Position numbers and translations under genes: made by a program
In this document: piece after piece, positions 8,774 through 16,769 of the stretch
How the letters are laid out: each line of letters begins with the position of its first letter
How positions within the stretch are numbered: position 1 is the first letter of the stretch
Source: Stomatobaculum longum
GTDB lineage: Bacteria > Bacillota > Clostridia > Lachnospirales > Lachnospiraceae
DNA length: 36,210 nt
Direction of reading: 5' to 3'
Assembly: GCA_905370385.1 (NCBI GenBank)
Contig: CAJPKN010000006.1
Span: 1 to 36,210 of the forward strand
The notes under the pieces: generated by a model
Seen by the model: only the letters and a program-made list of their open reading frames with translations
Database searches by the model: none
Told to the model about the DNA's origin: nothing

Positions 8774-10009
8774 ATGGGTCTTATTAAAGCAGCGGTCTCC
8801 GCAATCGGAAGCGGTCTTGCGGATCAGTGGCTTGAGTTCCTTGAAGCGGACGAGATGGGAGAAGGCACTGTTTTTACCGGAGCAAAGGCGGTTCGCCCGG
8901 GAAAAGGCTCCAACACGAAGGGCAGTGCGGATTATGTGAGCAACGGAAGCCGCATTGTCGTCCAGAAGAATCAGTTCATGATGCTGGTAGACGGCGGAAA
9001 GATTGTCGACTATACGGCGGAAGAGGGCTACTATACGGTCAACAATTCCAGTGCGCCCTCGCTCTTCAACGGACAGTTCGGTGAGTCGCTCGGCGATGCG
9101 TTTAATCGTATCAAGTTCGGCGGTGTGCCGTCCGGAAAGCAGCAGGTTTTCTTCATCAATCTCCAGGAGATCAAGGGAAATCGCTTCGGCACGCCGACGC
9201 CGATGAACTACTTTGATACCTTCTACAACGCGGAACTCTTTCTCCGCGCACACGGTCACTACTCGATTCGCATCACGAATCCGCTGCAGTTCTATGCGGA
9301 GGTCATTCCGCGCGACGCGACGCATCTGCAGTTCTCCGAGGTTGCGGAGCAGTATCTCGCGGAGTTCCTGCAGGCTTTCCAGATTTCGGTCAACAAGCTC
9401 TCCGCGGAGGGCGAGCGCATCTCCTTCATCCAGTCGAAGATCAAGGACAGACTGAACGCAGAGGTCGATGCCGAGCTTGATGAGAAATGGGGTCCCCGCG
9501 GTTTTGAACTGGTCGAGATCGGTGTCGACGGTCTCTCCTATGACGATCAGTCGCAGGAACTCATCAACATGCGGAACCAGGGTGCCATGCTTTCCGACGC
9601 GACCATTCGCGAGGGCTTTGTGCAGGGACAGATTGCACAGGGTATCCGTTCCGCGGGCGAGAACCCGAACGGCGGCGCGGTCGGCATGATGGGGGTCGGC
9701 ATGGGCATGAACGCCGGTATGGGCTTCATGGGCCAGGCGAGCAACACCAATTACCAGCAGATGCAGATGCAGCAGCAGGCGCAAGCGCAGGCACAGGCAC
9801 AAGCTGCCGCACAGGCGCAGCAGATGCAGGCTGCTTCGCAGGTGGCGGCCGGACAGTGGGCTTGTCCGACTTGCGGTGCCGAGAACAGCGGCAAGTTCTG
9901 CACCGAGTGCGGCGCGAAGCGCCCGGAGACAAGCGGGTGGCAGTGCCCGAACTGTGGCTCGGAGAACAGCGGAAAGTTCTGCACGGAGTGTGGAAATCCG
10001 CGCCCTTAA
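8774..10009 (+). CDS. SPFH/band-7 protein with two C-terminal zinc ribbons (YdjI-like)
   Basis: Membrane-associated scaffold protein of 411 aa, resembling B. subtilis YdjI and the group annotated as 'virion core protein' homologues. The start ATG 8774 has AGGAGGTG at 8762-8769. Residues 1-~310 are the SPFH part. Then comes a Met/Gly-rich patch (MMGVGMGMNAGMGFMG) and a Gln/Ala-rich linker (~325-360). The end carries two nearly identical zinc ribbons, each with the pattern CPxCG...ENSGKFCTECG. There is no membrane span, so membrane binding is presumably peripheral. It heads a likely three-gene unit with the zinc-ribbon membrane protein 16 bases downstream. In Bacillus the relatives work with a PspA-like protein in membrane stress; none is encoded here. 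Confidence 0.88.
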   Translation: MGLIKAAVSAIGSGLADQWLEFLEADEMGEGTVFTGAKAVRPGKGSNTKGSADYVSNGSRIVVQKNQFMMLVDGGKIVDYTAEEGYYTVNNSSAPSLFNGQFGESLGDAFNRIKFGGVPSGKQQVFFINLQEIKGNRFGTPTPMNYFDTFYNAELFLRAHGHYSIRITNPLQFYAEVIPRDATHLQFSEVAEQYLAEFLQAFQISVNKLSAEGERISFIQSKIKDRLNAEVDAELDEKWGPRGFELVEIGVDGLSYDDQSQELINMRNQGAMLSDATIREGFVQGQIAQGIRSAGENPNGGAVGMMGVGMGMNAGMGFMGQASNTNYQQMQMQQQAQAQAQAQAAAQAQQMQAASQVAAGQWACPTCGAENSGKFCTECGAKRPETSGWQCPNCGSENSGKFCTECGNPRP

Positions 10010-10025
10010 CAATTGAGGACGTCTA

Positions 10026-11096
10026 ATGGCTGGAAGTATATCGTATAAATGCCCGAACTGCGGGGGAGAGCTTTTGTTCTCCCCCGAGACCGGCGGATTC
10101 ACCTGCCCCTTTTGCGGTTCGGCTTTCACGGAAGACAAGATTAAGGCACTCTATGAGCAGCGGGAAGCGGTAGAGGGCGTAAAAGGGCAGGCGGCAGAGG
10201 AAAAGGCGGTGGCAAGCGACGAACTGCTCCGCTACACCTGCCCGAACTGCGGTGCGGAGATTGTGACCGAGGAGAGTACGGCGGCGACCTTCTGCTATTA
10301 CTGCCATAATCCCGTGGTTTTGGTCGGACGTCTGTCCGGCGAGGAGGGGCCGCGTTATGTGCTGCCCTTCAGCATAGACCGAAAAAAAGCACTCGGCATT
10401 TTCGGCGACTGGATCCGAAAGAAAAAATTTGTTCCGCGCGCCTTTTATGACGAAAAGCAGATTGAAAAGTTTACGGGCGTCTACTTCCCCTATTTGATTT
10501 ACAGTTGTAAGGCGCATTCGGAGCTTTCCGGCGTCGGCACGAGTGTGGAGCGACGGCGTCACGGTGACACGGAGGAAATTATCACCAGTAAGTTTCAGGT
10601 GGAACGAAACGGTGAGCTCCCGGTGGATATGGTTGCCCGGAACGCTTTGAAAAAGGCGAACCGCGTGCTTGCGGAAAGTGTTCAGCCCTTTGACGTGAAC
10701 AGCTTAAAGCCGTTTGCGCCGAGCTATCTCTCCGGTTTTGTCGCGGAGCGAAAAGATGTGGCGAGCGAAGATGTGCAATCCGAGACGCGTCAGGAAGTGG
10801 CGCGCTACGCGCTTGCGGCCCTCCGGAATTCGATTTCGGAGTATGACGGAATTTCGGTCACTTCGGACAATATCTGGCTCAGTGACGAAAAATTAGAGTA
10901 TGCGCTCATGCCGGTTTGGACCATGACCTATCGAGAGCCGGGCTCCTCCAAGCTCTATTACTTTTCGCTGAACGGACAGAGCGGCAAGGTGGTCGGCGAG
11001 TTGCCGGTGGACAACGGGAAACTGCTGCGCTATTTCCTTTCGATCTTCATACCGCTGTTCATCGCGCTGCTTGCGCTGATGTACTTTATTTCGTGA
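10026..11096 (+). CDS. Zinc-ribbon membrane protein (YdjG-like)
   Basis: A 356 aa protein beginning at ATG 10026 with GAGGA at 10014-10018. Two N-terminal zinc ribbons are visible: CPNCGGELLF...CPFCG (residues ~9-30) and CPNCGAEIV...CYYC (~73-95). The middle is soluble with mixed alpha/beta character, and one C-terminal membrane anchor (YFLSIFIPLFIALLALMYF) ends the protein. The build matches B. subtilis YdjG, often mis-annotated as a replication or helicase protein because of its zinc ribbons. The two flanking genes match YdjI and YdjH, which supports the assignment. It probably anchors the SPFH partner at the membrane; that is inference. Confidence 0.82.
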   Translation: MAGSISYKCPNCGGELLFSPETGGFTCPFCGSAFTEDKIKALYEQREAVEGVKGQAAEEKAVASDELLRYTCPNCGAEIVTEESTAATFCYYCHNPVVLVGRLSGEEGPRYVLPFSIDRKKALGIFGDWIRKKKFVPRAFYDEKQIEKFTGVYFPYLIYSCKAHSELSGVGTSVERRRHGDTEEIITSKFQVERNGELPVDMVARNALKKANRVLAESVQPFDVNSLKPFAPSYLSGFVAERKDVASEDVQSETRQEVARYALAALRNSISEYDGISVTSDNIWLSDEKLEYALMPVWTMTYREPGSSKLYYFSLNGQSGKVVGELPVDNGKLLRYFLSIFIPLFIALLALMYFIS

Positions 11097-11105
11097 GGAG
11101 GCGGC

Positions 11106-11981
11106 ATGAGAGAAAAATTCAAGAGACAATTTTCGGGCCTTTTGCTGTTTGTCCTGCTCCTGCTCGGTTTCTGCCTTCCGGGAGCTGTCTCAGCGCGCGC
11201 GGAGGGAACGCGGGTCTTTGATAACGCAAACCTCTTCTCCGAGAGCGAGAAAGCGGAAATCGAGCGCACCGTGGCCAAGGTCAGTGCAAAGACCAAGCTG
11301 GACCTCGTCGTGGTGACAACCGGCAGTGCCGAGGGCAAGAGTTCCGAGGCCTACGCGGACGATTTTTACGATGCGGGGAACTACGGCTACGGCAGCAAGC
11401 TCTCCGGCGCCCTCTATCTCATCGACATGGATAACCGCCGCATTCACATCAGCACGGCGGGCGGCGCGATTCAGTTGCTTTCGAACAGTGAAATCGAAAC
11501 GCTTTTGAACCTGGGTTACAGCGAGGTCACCGAGGGACATTATGCGGCGAGTGCGGAGAAAGTGCTCGCGGGGATTCAGAATTCGTATGACAGGGCCAAG
11601 CAGAAGGGCTGGACCTACAATGCGGAGAGCGGTGTTTGGACAAAGAAGAAACACCTTTCGCCGCTGGCGGCGCTCGGCTCCTTGGCGGCCTCCCTTCTCA
11701 CGGCACTCGGTGCGGTGACGGGCGTCAAGCGAAATTATAAGATGCAGGACGGCGCCGCAAAGCGCGCTTCCACAGTCGCAGGCATTGTTGCCGCGAGCGG
11801 GGTGGCCTTCGGCTTCCGCAATACGGCGGACCGCCTGCTTGACCGAAACAGTGTGCGGCGCCGCATTCCGCGGAGCAGCGGCGGTTCCGGCGGCGGTCGC
11901 AGCAGCGGCCCCCACGGCAGCAGTTCGACCCATACGAGCTCGAGCGGCAGATCGCACGGCGGCGGCGGCAGAAGTTTTTAA
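11106..11981 (+). CDS. Secreted/membrane TPM-domain protein (YdjH/YgcG-like)
   Basis: A 291 aa exported protein starting at ATG 11106 just after GAGGAGG at 11095-11101. A signal peptide is clear (LLLFVLLLLGFCLPG, likely cleavage after SARA near residue 36). The TPM domain follows (~residues 38-165), with VFDNANLFSESEKAEIE, LDLVVVTT, the YADDFYD motif and GALYLIDMDNRRIHISTAGG. Two weak hydrophobic stretches follow (~185-203 and 220-235). The tail is Gly/Ser/His-rich (SSGGSGGGRSSGPHGSSS, then SHGGGGRSF), typical of YgcG-type proteins. It is the third member of the YdjI/YdjG/YdjH-like set. TPM domains have been linked to phosphatase-like or membrane-stress roles, but the function here is not shown. 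Confidence 0.85.
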   Translation: MREKFKRQFSGLLLFVLLLLGFCLPGAVSARAEGTRVFDNANLFSESEKAEIERTVAKVSAKTKLDLVVVTTGSAEGKSSEAYADDFYDAGNYGYGSKLSGALYLIDMDNRRIHISTAGGAIQLLSNSEIETLLNLGYSEVTEGHYAASAEKVLAGIQNSYDRAKQKGWTYNAESGVWTKKKHLSPLAALGSLAASLLTALGAVTGVKRNYKMQDGAAKRASTVAGIVAASGVAFGFRNTADRLLDRNSVRRRIPRSSGGSGGGRSSGPHGSSSTHTSSSGRSHGGGGRSF

Positions 11982-12022
11982 TGAGACATACGCTTATCTT
12001 TGGAAAGTAAGGAGACAGAAGA

Positions 12023-13513
12023 ATGGGTGAATTGCTTTACAGTAGCACGCGGGGCGGCGAGACCGGCTGCACGGCATCGGAAGCTGTGCTAAAAGGTCTT
12101 GCAAAGGACGGAGGACTCTTCATGCCGGAGCGAATTCCGCGCTTCGACTTTGCGCTTCCGGAATTAAAGGATGCTTCTTATCAGGAAGTGGCCTATCGCG
12201 TGATGCGTCTTCTGCTCACCGATTACAGCGAAGAGGAGCTTCGCGCCTGCATCGAGGGCGCATATGACGAGAAGTTCGACACACCCGAAATTGCGCCGCT
12301 CACCTTCGCGGACGATGCTTACTATCTCGAGCTCTTCCACGGAAAGACCATCGCGTTCAAAGATATGGCGCTCTCGATTCTGCCCTATCTTATGACGACG
12401 GCGGCGAAAAAGAACGGCGTCACCAACAAGATTGAGATTCTGACCGCGACCAGCGGCGACACCGGCAAGGCGGCTATGGCCGGCTTTGCGGATGTCCCGG
12501 GCACCGGCATTGTGGTCTTCTATCCGAAGGGCGGCGTGAGCCGCTTCCAGGAACTCCAGATGATCACGCAAAAGGGCGATAACACGGCGGTCGTGAGCAT
12601 CGAGGGCAATTTTGACGATGCGCAGACTGCGGTCAAGCAGATTTTCGGGGACCGCGCGTTTGAGGCGGAGCTCGCGGCAAAAAAGGTGCAGCTCTCCAGC
12701 GCAAACTCGATTAACATCGGCCGCCTGGTGCCGCAGATTGTCTACTATGTCCACGCATATCTCGAGCTTCTGAAGGAAGAAAAGATTACCGAGGGCGAGA
12801 AAATCAATGTCTGCGTGCCGACCGGAAACTTCGGCAATATCCTCGCGGCTTACTTTGCGAAGCGCATGGGCCTGCCGATCGACAAGCTGATTTGCGCGTC
12901 GAATGACAACAAGGTGCTCTTTGACTTTTTTGAGACCGGTGTCTACGACAAGAACCGCGACTTCATACTGACGACTTCTCCGTCCATGGACATCCTCGTA
13001 TCGAGCAATCTGGAGCGCCTGCTGTACTTGAGCGCGGGTTGCGACGCGGCGAAGACCAAGGCGCTCATGGAAGCGCTGCAGAGCGGCGGCAAGTATGCGC
13101 TGAGCGCGGAAATGCGGGCTGCCATGGCGGACTTTGCGGGCGGCTTTGCGACACAGGAGGAGGTGGCAGAGCGCATCCGCTCGCTCTATGAGAAGACCGG
13201 CTATGTGATTGATACGCATACGGCGGTTGCCTCCAAGGTCTACGAAGACTACCGGAAAACGAGCGGCGACACGAAGCCGACCGTCATTGCGAGCACGGCG
13301 AGTCCGTTTAAGTTCTCCCGCGCCGTCATGGAGGTGATTGCGGGTGATGTGAGCGCACTCGATGACTTTGCGGTGCTGGACGAGCTCCGTAAAAAAGCGG
13401 GAATCCCATTCCCGCCTGCGGTCGAGGAGATTCGGAATGCGGAGGTGCGCCATACGCGCAGCTGCAAACCGGAGGAGATGAAGGAAGAGGTCCGCGATAT
13501 CTTATTCTCCTGA
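12023..13513 (+). CDS. thrC: Threonine synthase
   Basis: PLP enzyme that converts O-phosphohomoserine to threonine, 496 aa, the usual length for the long bacterial form. The start ATG 12023 has AAGGAGA at 12009-12015. N-terminal signature YSSTRG, PLP-binding Lys113 in HGKTIAFKDMAL, phosphate-binding TATSGDTGKAAM, and the C-terminal HTAVASKVYEDY are visible. It follows the TPM gene by 41 bases with no terminator between, so it may be read through from there, but a strong terminator closes it at 13548. Homoserine dehydrogenase, an earlier step of the same pathway, is encoded separately at 21304. Confidence 0.97.
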   Translation: MGELLYSSTRGGETGCTASEAVLKGLAKDGGLFMPERIPRFDFALPELKDASYQEVAYRVMRLLLTDYSEEELRACIEGAYDEKFDTPEIAPLTFADDAYYLELFHGKTIAFKDMALSILPYLMTTAAKKNGVTNKIEILTATSGDTGKAAMAGFADVPGTGIVVFYPKGGVSRFQELQMITQKGDNTAVVSIEGNFDDAQTAVKQIFGDRAFEAELAAKKVQLSSANSINIGRLVPQIVYYVHAYLELLKEEKITEGEKINVCVPTGNFGNILAAYFAKRMGLPIDKLICASNDNKVLFDFFETGVYDKNRDFILTTSPSMDILVSSNLERLLYLSAGCDAAKTKALMEALQSGGKYALSAEMRAAMADFAGGFATQEEVAERIRSLYEKTGYVIDTHTAVASKVYEDYRKTSGDTKPTVIASTASPFKFSRAVMEVIAGDVSALDDFAVLDELRKKAGIPFPPAVEEIRNAEVRHTRSCKPEEMKEEVRDILFS

Positions 13514-13547
13514 GTGATAAAATCGTATCAAAAAAATGAATTGCGGA

Positions 13548-13585
13548 AGAGTGCCGTTGGCTTGACAACGACACTCTTTTTTTTT
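13548..13585 (+). terminator. Rho-independent terminator after thrC
   Basis: Stem AGAGTG-C-CGTTG pairs with CAACG-A-CACTCT (one C/A mismatch) around the loop GCTTGA, followed by nine T. It separates thrC from the CO dehydrogenase gene. Confidence 0.93.
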
Positions 13586-13664
13586 ACAATTCCAGAAGCT
13601 ATATACCAATAAATTAAGTATGCATATAGGATTTAAGCTTTTGCGATTCGGAAGTGAGGTAAGT

Positions 13665-15887
13665 ATGAGCGGAGAGAAAAAAGGACACGACCACGAGCAT
13701 GTGCACACCCATGCGCACGAGCACACCCATGCGCACGAGCATACGCATGCGCACGGGCACACCCATGCGCACACGCACACGCATGCGCATACACACGAGC
13801 ACGATGCGGATGCGCCCGCGCACATTCACAGCCACAGAAACATCATCGGCTTTGACAAGCACGGTGTGCCGACCGTTGTGGTAAAGGCGGATCATCAGGA
13901 TGAGCAGGATGAGAACGAGTTTATCCGCGACTACATGAATGCGGTCGCCGAGTATAAGAAAACTTTTCCCTCGAAGCAGGATGTCATCGACAATACGCCG
14001 GATCCCGCAGTGCGGGAGATGCTGCTCCGCGCGGAACAGCTCGGCTTTGACACGACCTTTGACCGCTTCGACAAGCAGAAGCCGCAGTGTAGCTTCGGTC
14101 TCGCCGGCATCTGCTGCAAAATCTGCAACATGGGACCATGTAAGATCACGCCGAAGAGCCCGAAGGGCATCTGCGGCGCGGATGCGGATTTGATTGTCGC
14201 GAGAAACCTGCTCCGCTCGGCGGCTGCCGGTGCGGCACAGCACGGCATGCACGGCAGAGAGGTCATTCTGTCGCTCAAGTGGGCCGCGGAGGGGAAGCTC
14301 AATCTTCCGATTCTCGGCCAGCAGAAGATTCGCGACACGGCAAAGGCCTTCGGTATTAAGACCGAGAGAAGAAGCATTAAGCGCATTGCCTCCGAACTCG
14401 CAGACAAGCTGCTCGAGGATATGTCCAGAACCGTTCCGGATGATTACGAGGTCATCAAGGCCTGTGCGCCCGCAGAGCGCCAAAAGGTCTGGAAGGATTT
14501 AGACATCATTCCGATCAGCGCCTACCACGAGGTCTTTGAAGCCTACCATAAGAGCGGTGTCGGCACGGACGGCGATTGGAGAAGCATCATGCAGCAGTTC
14601 CTGCGTTGCGGTCTTGCCTTTACCTTCTCGGGCGTCGTCTCGACCGCGATTGCGACCGACAGTCTCTTCGGTGTCGGCGATCGCGTGACCTCGAAGGTGA
14701 ACATCGGCGCGCTTAAGAAGGGCTATGTGAACATTGCGGTGCACGGACATCTGCCAACCCTGGTCAGTGAGATTGTCAAGGTCGGTCAGGAGGAGGCGTT
14801 CATTGAACTCGCAAAGAAGGCAGGCGCAAAGGGCATACGTTTCTACGGCATTTGCTGCTCCGGACTCTCTGCAATGTACCGCTACGCCGGTGTGATTCCA
14901 CTCAGCAATGCGGTTTCCGCGGAACTGGTGCTCGGAACCGGCGCGCTGGATCTCTGGATTGCGGACGTACAGGATGTGTTCCCGTCCATCATGGAAGTTG
15001 CAAAGTGCTTCCAAACGACTGTCATTACGACTTCCGAGTCGGCGCGTCTGCCCGGTGCGGAGCGCTTTGAGTACGATCATCACCACTCGAACATCGGTGA
15101 GACAAGGGAGCTCGCGGAGCGCATTGTGAAGCGCGCCATCGAGAGCTTCGAAAACAGAAAGGGTGTTCCGGTTTATATTCCGCCCTACGAGGTGGATGCC
15201 GAGGTCGGCTTCTCGGTCGAGTATGTCCACAAGCGTTTCGGCAGCATGGCGCCGCTCGCGGAGGCTGTGAAGTCCGGTGAAATTCTGGGCATTGTGAACA
15301 TGGTCGGCTGCAACAACCCGAAGGTGCTCTACGAGAAGACCGCGCTGGACGTCGCGGATATCCTCTTGCAGAACAACATTCTCATCCTGACCAACGGCTG
15401 TGTCTCCTTCCCGCTCATGAAGATGGGTTACTGCAATATGAAGGACGGACTGCCGAAAGCAGGCGAGTCGCTCAGGAACTTCCTCTCGCCCGACCTTCCG
15501 CCGGTTTGGCATGTCGGCGAATGCATCGACAACACCCGTTCCTCCGGTATTTTTGCGGGCATTGCGAATGAGTTCGGCAAGGACTTAAAGGACATGCCTT
15601 TTGCCTTCACTTCTCCGGAGTGGAGCAATGAGAAGGGCATCGACGCTTCGCTCGGCTTCCGACTGATGGGAATCAACTCCTATCACTGCGTGGAGGCACA
15701 AATTCACGGTTCGAAGAATGTCATCGAGTTCCTGAAAGAGGGAACCCGCGAGACCCTGGGTTCGGTGATGCACGTCAATACCGATCCGAAGGCGCTCGCA
15801 GAAAAGCTGGTCGAGGACATCAAGGCAAAGCGCCGCGCACTCGGCTGGGTTGTCCCGGGCGAGAAGCGGAAGGCGGTTGCGCCGTAA
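13665..15887 (+). CDS. cooS: Anaerobic Ni-Fe CO dehydrogenase-type protein with poly-histidine N-terminus and altered C-cluster ligand
   Basis: Homologue of the catalytic subunit that interconverts CO and CO2, 740 aa against about 630 usual. I choose ATG 13665 (GAGGT at 13656-13660). Residues 8-57 contain 23 His, mostly every second residue. The core has the D/B-cluster cysteines C142, C150, C151, C154, C159 and C170. By comparison with CODH II of Carboxydothermus, C-cluster residues H362 (GHLP), C398 (GICCSG), C549 (VGCNNP), C579 (NGC), C620 (GEC) and the catalytic-base Lys K657 are kept. The ligand aligned with C333, normally in DVQC, is Asp437 (DVQD). Terminators lie on both sides, and no cooC, cooF or acetyl-CoA synthase gene is adjacent. 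The fold assignment is sure; true CO oxidation is doubtful and the protein may hold a modified cluster. Confidence 0.93.
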   Translation: MSGEKKGHDHEHVHTHAHEHTHAHEHTHAHGHTHAHTHTHAHTHEHDADAPAHIHSHRNIIGFDKHGVPTVVVKADHQDEQDENEFIRDYMNAVAEYKKTFPSKQDVIDNTPDPAVREMLLRAEQLGFDTTFDRFDKQKPQCSFGLAGICCKICNMGPCKITPKSPKGICGADADLIVARNLLRSAAAGAAQHGMHGREVILSLKWAAEGKLNLPILGQQKIRDTAKAFGIKTERRSIKRIASELADKLLEDMSRTVPDDYEVIKACAPAERQKVWKDLDIIPISAYHEVFEAYHKSGVGTDGDWRSIMQQFLRCGLAFTFSGVVSTAIATDSLFGVGDRVTSKVNIGALKKGYVNIAVHGHLPTLVSEIVKVGQEEAFIELAKKAGAKGIRFYGICCSGLSAMYRYAGVIPLSNAVSAELVLGTGALDLWIADVQDVFPSIMEVAKCFQTTVITTSESARLPGAERFEYDHHHSNIGETRELAERIVKRAIESFENRKGVPVYIPPYEVDAEVGFSVEYVHKRFGSMAPLAEAVKSGEILGIVNMVGCNNPKVLYEKTALDVADILLQNNILILTNGCVSFPLMKMGYCNMKDGLPKAGESLRNFLSPDLPPVWHVGECIDNTRSSGIFAGIANEFGKDLKDMPFAFTSPEWSNEKGIDASLGFRLMGINSYHCVEAQIHGSKNVIEFLKEGTRETLGSVMHVNTDPKALAEKLVEDIKAKRRALGWVVPGEKRKAVAP
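13704..13793 (+). repeat. Five 18-bp tandem repeats encoding the histidine tail
   Basis: Five in-frame copies of an 18-base unit specify H-T-H-A-H-(E/G/T), residues 14-43 of the CO dehydrogenase homologue, and further His-x pairs flank the array. Copies differ mainly at wobble positions and in the last codon. Because unit length is a multiple of three, slippage would change tail length without breaking the frame. Confidence 0.9.
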
Positions 15888-15923
15888 GCGAAAGGCGCAA
15901 GGAACAAACGAGTCGCAAACAAA

Positions 15924-15953
15924 AAAGAGGTCGCGCAGATGCGCGACCTCTTT
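15924..15953. terminator. Bidirectional terminator between cooS-like gene and hpf
   Basis: Perfect 10-bp stem GAGGTCGCGC / GCGCGACCTC with loop AGAT, flanked by six A on the left and TTT on the right. It can end both the plus-strand CODH gene and the converging minus-strand hpf gene. Confidence 0.9.
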
Positions 15954-15982
15954 CGCTTCTCGGAACATGTGATAATAGGGCC

Positions 15983-16513
15983 TCAGATGCGCGGCTCAAT
16001 CAGGCCGTAGCTGCCGTCGCGGCGCTTGTAGACAACTTCCACATTGCCGTTGTCCCCGTTCAGGAAGACGAAGAAAGCGTGTCCCAGCATCTCCATCTGG
16101 AGGCAAGCCTCCTCAGGGTTCATGGGCTGCAGTTCGAACTTCTTGTTCTTCACGATGCGGATTTCCGTGTCGCCCTCATCCTCCCCGTCGTCGAGGAAGA
16201 GCTCGGAGAAGGCAAGCGCGGACTGCTTCTTGTCGACCAGCTTGTTTCTGTACTTCTTAATCTGGCGCTCAATGGTCTCTTCGGCGAGGTCTATGGAGGC
16301 GAAGAAGTCATCGGTCGCTTCCTCGGCGCGAATAAAACCGGTCTTCGTCGGAATGGTGACCTCGATGATTTCGGCATCTTTCCGACGGCTCAGAACAACG
16401 CGCGCCTCGGTCTCGGGAGCAAAGTATTTCTCGAGTTTCCCGAGCTTTTTGTTCACCTGATTCTTCAGTCTGTCGCCCAGTTCGATGTTTCTTCCGCTAA
16501 TGGTGATACGCAT
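15983..16513 (-). CDS. hpf: Long-form ribosome hibernation promoting factor
   Basis: Binds 30S subunits and dimerises 70S ribosomes into inactive 100S particles in slow growth. It has 176 aa, the long form. The N-terminal domain (1-~100) has the RITISGRNIEL start and EEATDDFFASIDLAEETIERQIKKYR; a linker rich in Asp/Glu follows, then the C-terminal dimerisation domain with MNPEEACLQMEMLGHAFFVF and VVYKRRDGSYGLIEP. The start codon is at 16511-16513 with AAAGGAG upstream (16523-16529 on the plus strand). It is divergent from secA, as in the wider Firmicutes hpf-secA-prfB neighbourhood. Confidence 0.96.
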   Translation of the reverse strand: MRITISGRNIELGDRLKNQVNKKLGKLEKYFAPETEARVVLSRRKDAEIIEVTIPTKTGFIRAEEATDDFFASIDLAEETIERQIKKYRNKLVDKKQSALAFSELFLDDGEDEGDTEIRIVKNKKFELQPMNPEEACLQMEMLGHAFFVFLNGDNGNVEVVYKRRDGSYGLIEPRI

Positions 16514-16596
16514 ACTGTTCTGCTCCTTTCAAGTGTGATGCATGAGCGCGGAAATCTTCGACAATTTGACGAAAACACCGCTGTGTTGCTGACTTC

Positions 16597-16605
16597 AGTA
16601 TAGCA
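16597..16605 (-). promoter_or_regulatory. Extended -10 promoter element of hpf
   Basis: Read on the minus strand, TGC-TATACT forms an extended -10 box about 84 bases before the hpf start. A TTGCTT lies 20 bases further upstream, too far for a normal -35, so the extended -10 probably carries the promoter. Confidence 0.5.
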
Positions 16606-16660
16606 TAAATCATGAAAAAGAGAAGCAAAATTCAGCGTAAAATAACGCGGAATCGCTCCA

Positions 16661-16689
16661 TTGCGATTTGGAAACAGAGGTGATAGAAT
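16661..16689 (+). promoter_or_regulatory. Sigma-A promoter of secA
   Basis: TTGCGA at 16661-16666, a 17-base spacer and TAGAAT at 16684-16689, with TGA before the -10 (extended). It sits 80 bases before the secA start in the hpf-secA divergent gap. Confidence 0.75.
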
Positions 16690-16769
16690 AAAACGGATAT
16701 ACGGAATTTTATGGGACGGAAAAGACAGACAAAACTTTATTTCTGCGGACAGCGGGAGAGAGCGGGAAC

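Noticed and set aside
12164..13453. Long minus-strand open frame opposite thrC (429 codons)
   Set aside because: It is a shadow of a high-GC gene: no ribosome site, arginine/histidine-rich random composition, and thrC on the other strand is certain. The same applies to the minus-strand frames at 8696-10138, 14499-15512 and 4756-5865.
13620..13664. Upstream extension of the CODH homologue (ATG 13620)
   Set aside because: No ribosome site there; ATG 13665 has one and the extra 15 residues are unrelated to the protein.
13704..13793. Regular repeats that might suggest a CRISPR array
   Set aside because: The units are 18 bp, contiguous without spacers and in frame, encoding the His tail of the CODH homologue.
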